From positions 306,001 to 370,000 of the forward strand of contig NC_087377.1 in the NCBI RefSeq assembly GCF_963675165.1: 64,000 nt of DNA, in the 5' to 3' direction. This DNA is from Halichondria panicea (Eukaryota; Porifera; Demospongiae; Suberitida; Halichondriidae). Positions 59,701 through 64,000 of this stretch are shown here, piece by piece. Every line of letters begins with the position of its first letter. Position 1 is the stretch's first letter. The position numbers and the translations under genes were made by a program. Below the pieces are notes generated by a model. It did no database searches. It was given only the letters and a program-made list of their open reading frames with translations, and was not told where the DNA came from.

Positions 59701-62080
59701 ACATCAGGACCATTACAGTACTTGATAATGGCCTCCAGTGAAAACTGCCCCATCTTGACCAACTCTGCTCGCTCAAACTCAGTGACGTGGCCTTCAGAAT
59801 GGAGGATGCGTAAAGCAGCAAGGATCAGTTGGCTGATGCTAGTGAAGATCACTTCAGGGGAGCAGAACATGTGGTTGCTTAGCCAGCCATCGATATCATT
59901 GGGTACATTCCCGTAATGGAGTATAGATCCAATCTTCTGTAGGTACCTGAGTGTGTGTGTGTGTGTGTGTGTGGGTGTGTGTGTGTGTGTGTGTGTGCAT
60001 GTGTGTGCATGGGAGTGAGGATCGACAAGTGCTGTACGTAGTGTATAGCGAGAAATTTTCGAGGGGCTTAATATTCGCTGTTTTCGTGGGTTAGCAATCC
60101 TACACGAAAACAAAGTCCACGAAATTCATTATCCGAAAGGCGTGGCTTCTACTTCTTGGACTAAATACATACATGTAACTAGCACTTGTGTAAACTATTA
60201 GTGTGTGTGTAGTCAACCCACCAAATTTATTCAGCTTTTAGAGGCCATTTCACAAAATTTAAGTGCCTCGAAAATGTTGCTATACGGTATATGCATTGGA
60301 GGGAGTACAATAATCATGAGCTTACCACAGACAGAATTTGGTGTCTTCTTCATCCATTTCCAACAATCTCCCTATTTCCAGACAGTCTTCCATCGACACG
60401 ATCGAGTACTCTATCCGCAGTAGTGTGCCCAGTAGGAGCCATTTCGGTTTGATGGGCAGAGATGCATCCTTGAAGTGACAGGCGAAAACATTGCTCATGA
60501 AATCACGAATCGGGGCAATGTCAGACTGTTCAGTTCCCGCAAAGTTGTCCACGGCGAAAAATGAAGATTCAGAATCTGACGGAGGTGATACAAGGATCTC
60601 GGTAAACTTTTGAGTGGTTGCTTTCAGAGCATCGTTGACTTGCTTGATTTTCTCTTTCGGATTCTCCAACTTGTCCACGTGAGTACCGATCAAAGCTGCT
60701 ACCGGACGAACTTGTTGGAACTTTTCAAACTTCTCGCTCAATTTAGAGGTAGTTTTGTTCGTGGCATCTTCTCGAGAGACGTGATGAATACTGGCAATTG
60801 CTGAGAGGATTTGAGAGACTGTGGCTTCCACGGTGTGAACAGCTTTGAATGGAGTAATGACTGTGTTGTCACGACTGAAGGGAATATCGTAGGGCTTGTC
60901 AAGTTCCTTGCTCAGATCCAAGAACACTAGATACATGGCAGGACCATTGCATAGGGCTGGTAGCATTTCTAGGAAGGCAGGTTGTCCTCCAACATCGTTG
61001 ATGTTTAGCAAGGTGTTGCCAAGACATTTGGCCATTTCAGAGTAGTTTCCGTTCTTTATCAGTTTTTGCAGTCGAGCCTTGATGGGTATGAGCCTGTTCT
61101 GTTGATAAGCATTCTCTCGTCTTTCAGTGTGTGTTTCTTCTTGAGGTTTTGACCGAGGATTTTCAGGAGAAGGTGGTTTGGCTGTGTTTGTATGCTTTTC
61201 GCTTTCGGGGACAGTTTTTGTCTTTTTATCACTTGGGACCTTGCTACTGTACATGTAGCCAAAGAGGATCTTTGCTTCCTCTTCTACGTCTTTAGAACAA
61301 ACCCATTCTGTGGCATCTTTGTTCATGTAGGCGACCACTTGATGGCAATTGGTGAGTAGCGTACTGCGTAGGTTTGCCTTGTCTCCAGCAGAACTGATGT
61401 TTACGATATCTTTCAGTAAACGGCCAAGAGTTGTTGTTTTCCCCACGGACGGTGGTCCGACAAGAAGGAGGCGGAGGTACTGCATGGAGATAGTGTCTTT
61501 GTCAGTCATCAGATCGTCCAATTTCTTCAGATATCGCTTTTGCTCTCCAATCACTGCATATAAGAAAGAGCAATAATTATTAAACTGTACACTCAAACAC
61601 GCTATGTTATTGATATTATACAGACAATGCACCACCCACCAACCTATTAACTGCATCCCTTATAATATTTATAAGACACTCCTTATTGTGGTATCAAATT
61701 ATGTACGAATATCATTAAAATGAACTCATATCCGCGGCTATATCCGGTTATGCTATTGAACAAGAAGTCTTTTTCAGACAAGAGATTAACAGTTATGGCT
61801 GTTGAAATAATTATGTCTTTTTCATCTTCATGTAATGCAATATTCAACACAGGTGAGTATAACTTCAATACAGCAACCCACCTACTACTACCCACAGCTC
61901 GGAATAACTACTACCAACCTTTGTCAAGGTTTGCCCTCAGGTTGGTTGCTAGTTTCTCGTGTCCGAGTTCACGAAGGTAGTGTTCAACTGTCTCATATGT
62001 CCTTTCACCAGTCAAAGAGATTTTGTTGTCTAGGAGCAGCTTTTCTAGAGCATCAGAGTCTTCCTCAGTCAATGGAGTGC
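56756..62080 (-). CDS. Gene B: death-fold-like, Roc-COR-Ig-death protein (5' end outside window)
   Basis: Exons in phase: 61919-62080, 60326-61553, 59025-59946, 58498-58741, 57518-57610, 56756-57129 (about 1007 residues in the window). The first exon encodes a helical module (TPLTEEDSDALEKLLLDNKI ... VEHYLRELGHEKLA), perhaps a death-fold or other small helical domain. Roc: VGPPSVGKTTT, NDVGGQPAFLEML, ALIGTHVDKL. COR: FCLW/YLQKIGSILHYGN, MFCSPEVIFTSISQLILAAL, YLMPAILDCAS, FSFGYVPTGVFCGLI. Ig-like: FHWSKEG ... HYQCEVKDAA. Tail: basic linker (GQRKRSL, LSKRPND) and one death domain ending AVAHSATN-stop at 56756. Paralogue of gene A with an intact frame here. The upstream block 62310-64000 matches an intron of gene A, so ankyrin exons may lie beyond the right edge. 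Confidence 0.82.
57227..57397. mobile_element. 171-bp MITE with 5-bp target duplication in gene B intron
   Basis: Ends CAGGGTGTCATACAGG and CCTGTATGACACCCTG are exact inverted repeats of 16 bp. ATGGG flanks both sides as a target duplication. It lies between the gene B linker and death-domain exons. A relic of the same family (TTTCATACAGAGGGG) is at about 44208. Confidence 0.85.
57611..58497. other. Gene B intron between Ig-like and linker exons
   Basis: Contains an element end CCTCGAAAATTACCCACTAT at about 57928 similar to the one in the Roc/COR intron. No other exon recognised. Confidence 0.5.
58498..58741 (-). CDS. Gene B Ig-like exon
   Basis: The acceptor TGTACAG at 58742-58747 gives phase 0 and HVCLGSRTELEVL, which aligns with EVSLGDDVTLLAL in gene A; the closer TCTAG acceptor would hit a stop. 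Ig hallmarks: FHWSKEGSRR, FGHYQCEVKDAAAGKVLLTL with the D-x-G/H-x-Y-x-C signature. The donor GTCAGT leaves in phase 1 toward the linker exon at 57610. Confidence 0.72.
59025..59946 (-). CDS. Gene B COR exon
   Basis: Starts with YLQKIGSILHYGN after a microsatellite-bearing acceptor and runs 307 codons to a GTGAGT donor after QVWLGK. It has the COR dimerisation-type segments seen in gene A and continues with PLHITFSFGYVPTGVFC, GILGLTWELVEDGVKRNCVS, and a Cys-rich end (CSCPKHAASKSLNNLC). This is the frame that gene A loses after its C run, so it serves as the reference for the frameshift. Confidence 0.82.
59947..60325. other. Gene B intron between Roc and COR, absent from gene A
   Basis: GTAAGC donor at 60325 and CTCAG acceptor at 59947. 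It is made of a TG microsatellite (59950-60005) and an inverted-repeat element (60043-60285), with about 80 bp of other sequence. Gene A reads through this position without an intron. Confidence 0.8.
60043..60285. mobile_element. MITE inside the gene B-specific intron
   Basis: GTATAGCGAGAAATTTTCGA at the left and TCGAAAATGTTGCTATAC at the right are imperfect inverted repeats. Related ends occur near 57928 and 23490-23750. No frame. Confidence 0.65.
60326..61553 (-). CDS. Gene B Roc GTPase exon
   Basis: Entered in phase 1 from the helical exon, left in phase 2 inside the Trp codon of WYL. It contains P-loop GPPSVGKT, a charged linker (KPPSPENPRSKPQEETH), DVGGQP and GTHVDKLE, the last very close to the THxD form of G4 in LRRK2. 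It lacks the Ser/Thr repeat of gene A. After the Roc fold come KPKWLLLGTLLRIEYSIVSM and EDCLEIGRLLEMDEEDTKFC, the start of COR. Confidence 0.85.
61554..61918. other. Gene B intron before Roc
   Basis: AT-rich intron; no further exon or element recognised. Confidence 0.5.
61919..62080 (-). CDS. Gene B helical exon before Roc
   Basis: A 162-nt symmetric phase 1-1 exon coding for about 54 residues, rich in Leu/Glu/Lys, with LTEEDSDALEKLLLDNKI and TYETVEHYLRELGHEKLATN. It may be one half of a death-fold or a small helical linker; the family is not recognised. No equivalent was found between exons 5 and 6 of gene A, so it is a lineage-specific module. Confidence 0.6.
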
Positions 62081-62311
62081 CTGCAAACACAACCAGCAAT
62101 GTTGACACAGCTGACAATGAATACATACTGGCACATTTGTGCATTATTGGCTAGTGATAACATGATACGTGACTTCAGCTATAACACTCCAGGACAATCA
62201 TGATTCAATAGAAATGTTATAATGAACACTATACGGGAAATAGGACATGTGCCCCCGGACAATGTTTGTTAATTAGGTGTTCTGAGAGGTGAATTCTGGG
62301 TGGCTTTATAT

Positions 62312-63157
62312 ATAGGTGAGGGGTGGAGGAGATGCTCAAGTGATACTGGGAGACCCAGAGGAGAGCATGACTGCAAGCAGGTACTAGGTGAGGGATGGAG
62401 GAGATGCTCAAGTGATACTGGGAGGCCCAGAGGAGAGCATGACTGCAAGCAGGTACTAGGTGAGGGATGGAGGAGATGCTCAAGTGATACTGGGTGACTC
62501 AGAGGAGAGCATGACTGCAAGCAGGTACTAGGTGAGGGGTGGAGGAGATGCTCAAGTGATACTGGGAGACTCAGAGGAGAGCATGACTGCAAGCAGGTAC
62601 TAGGTGAGGGATGGAGGAGATGCTCAAGTGATACTGGGAGACCCAGAGGAGAGCATGACTGCAAGCAGGTACTAGGTGAGGGATGGAGGAGATGCTCAAG
62701 TGATACTGGGTGACTCAGAGGAGAGCATGACTGCAAGCATGCAGGTACTAGGTGAGGGATGGAGGAGATGCTCAAGTGATACTGGGAGACCCAGAGGAGA
62801 GCATGACTGCACAAGCAGGTACTAGGTGAGGGATGGAGGAGATGCTCAAGTGATACTGGGAGACCCAGAGGAGAGCATGACTGCAAGCAGGTACTAGGTG
62901 AGGGATGGAGGAGATGCTCAAGTGATACTGGGATACCCAGAGGAGAGAATGACTGCAAGCAGGTACTAGGTGAGGGATGGAGGAGATGCTCAAGTGATAC
63001 TGGGATACCCAGAGGAGAGCATGACGTACTGCAAGCAGGTACTAGGTGAGGGATGGAGGAGATGCTCAAGTGATACTGGGATACCCAGAGGAGAGCATGA
63101 CTGCAAGCAGGTACTAGGTGAGGGATGGAGGAGATGCTCAAGTGATACTGGGAGACT
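62312..63157. repeat. 72-bp minisatellite, long array
   Basis: About twelve units of GAGGAGATGCTCAAGTGATA + CTGGGAGACCCAGAGGAGAG + CATGACTGCAAGCAGGTACT + AGGTGAGGGATG. As 72 is a multiple of three, the minus strand stays open for about 310 codons; this is a by-product. Counterpart of 8275-8485. Confidence 0.95.
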
Positions 63158-64000
63158 GCCACCATCATAAAGGAGAGAGGAAGAGATCTATACACATGCA
63201 CTGCATACTCTTCATTTCACTTATTATAATACATGATGATATCAAGTGATGAATGAAATGGTTCACTGTCAATAAAGTGAGCAGACTTTAATTAGTCAGT
63301 GACATGATATTAAAATGAAAGAATCACTAAGTACACAGTAAGTGAAGTGAGCATTCCATGATAGTAATAAATTATCTGCATATGATACTACAATGACAAG
63401 GTTAGCTGCCAAGTTGCTTCATTCTCAGATTCTTTGTGTCCTGTTAATTGTTACTGACTCAGCAACACTTTCACCCGTTTTAAAATTGTACAACAAATCA
63501 AAATTACGGTGTGTATACGAATAAAACATGTGCGTTCAATTCCAGTTGACAAGACATTTTCTGTTTGCGTAAAAACAACAATGTGACGTGCCATGTAAAC
63601 GGTACAGGAACTTTATTCTGACGGCTACTGTATGTTATTACTCATGCATGAGGGATGTACTGCTAATACAACTAGAGCACGAGAGCAAGAGTTGTATTAG
63701 CAGTACATCACGAGGGCATCACGTTATAATCAACTTAATGCTGATAGTGTGTAATAGTCTTGCATGTGTCATATATACTGGGTTCCTAGTAGCAACCAAT
63801 GGCATTTGAGCATCTATGCAGCATAACAGGAGGTTGCCACGAAGCAACAAATTCACAACAGAGGCAGCACTAACCCTAAGGAATTCATACCACAAAATAC
63901 CACAAATAAGTCAAAAGTGCGAGCAATCCATCAATAGGGAGGTGGGTGGTGCTTTAAGGTTACGGTAAAATACCACTACTTACTACCCGACAGCACTGCT
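63158..64000. repeat. Copy of gene A intron 5 sequence
   Basis: 63158-63290 matches 8486-8620, and 63340-64000 matches about 9710-10320 at high similarity. It includes the hairpin at 63654-63709. This places the right edge inside what was an intron of the ancestral gene upstream of the Roc exon. Confidence 0.8.
63654..63709. other. Perfect 20-bp-stem hairpin
   Basis: GATGTACTGCTAATACAACT and its exact complement around a 16-nt loop. Counterpart of 9987-10044, which has one mismatch. Confidence 0.8.

Noticed and set aside
62269-63201. 310-codon open frame, minus strand
   Set aside because: Pure by-product of the 72-bp minisatellite; each unit gives the same 24 residues and contains no independent signal.

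Overview
The window looks like a piece of an intron-dense, AT-rich animal genome, most likely a demosponge close to Amphimedon. This is an inference: short introns with clean GT..AG ends, many death-fold and Roc-COR (ROCO-type) modules, and a high load of small inverted-repeat elements all fit, but no marker gene fixes the species. No operons, tRNA or rRNA genes were seen.

Left part (about 1-18.7 kb), mostly minus strand. Gene A runs from 15735 down to 2439. Its twelve exons splice in phase into one protein of about 1375 residues: ankyrin repeats, Roc GTPase, COR, an Ig-like module and two death domains. One missing base at 4978-4982 breaks the frame inside the large Roc-COR exon. Upstream lies a small spliced model (16090-18725) that carries only the C-terminal helices of a NAK-family (AAK1/GAK-like) kinase. 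Introns of gene A hold CA microsatellites, a 72-bp minisatellite and several inverted-repeat elements.

Middle part (about 19-43 kb). Two long arrays of a 40-bp repeat (19952-22736 and 39323-42853), bordered by 53-bp repeats, follow two copies of the same short flanking sequence. Between them lie several transposon-related or lineage-expanded genes: a piggyBac-like N-terminal fragment, a decayed SAM-domain gene (minus), an intron-rich CACTA/Tnp2-like transposase whose frame is open but which runs into a dispersed repeat, and a decayed Kolobok-like DDE transposase. A dispersed repeat R (more than 1 kb) occurs five times in the window.

Right part (about 43.8-64 kb), again minus strand and related to gene A. 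There is an orphan death-domain exon (43850-44035), a 2.16-kb TIR element, and gene D (50859-52963), a duplicate of the 3' end of gene A fused in phase to a kinase exon with HRDLK. Next come gene C (53924-56407), a complete 431-residue protein with two death domains, and gene B (56756-62080 and probably beyond the window), a Roc-COR-Ig-death-domain paralogue of gene A. Duplicated blocks (1-4290 with 48422-52740; 8270-10330 with 62310-64000) show that the locus grew by segmental duplication and module exchange. By family resemblance these proteins would be cytoplasmic signalling scaffolds linking a GTPase switch to death-domain assemblies, perhaps in innate immunity or cell death; that role is inferred.
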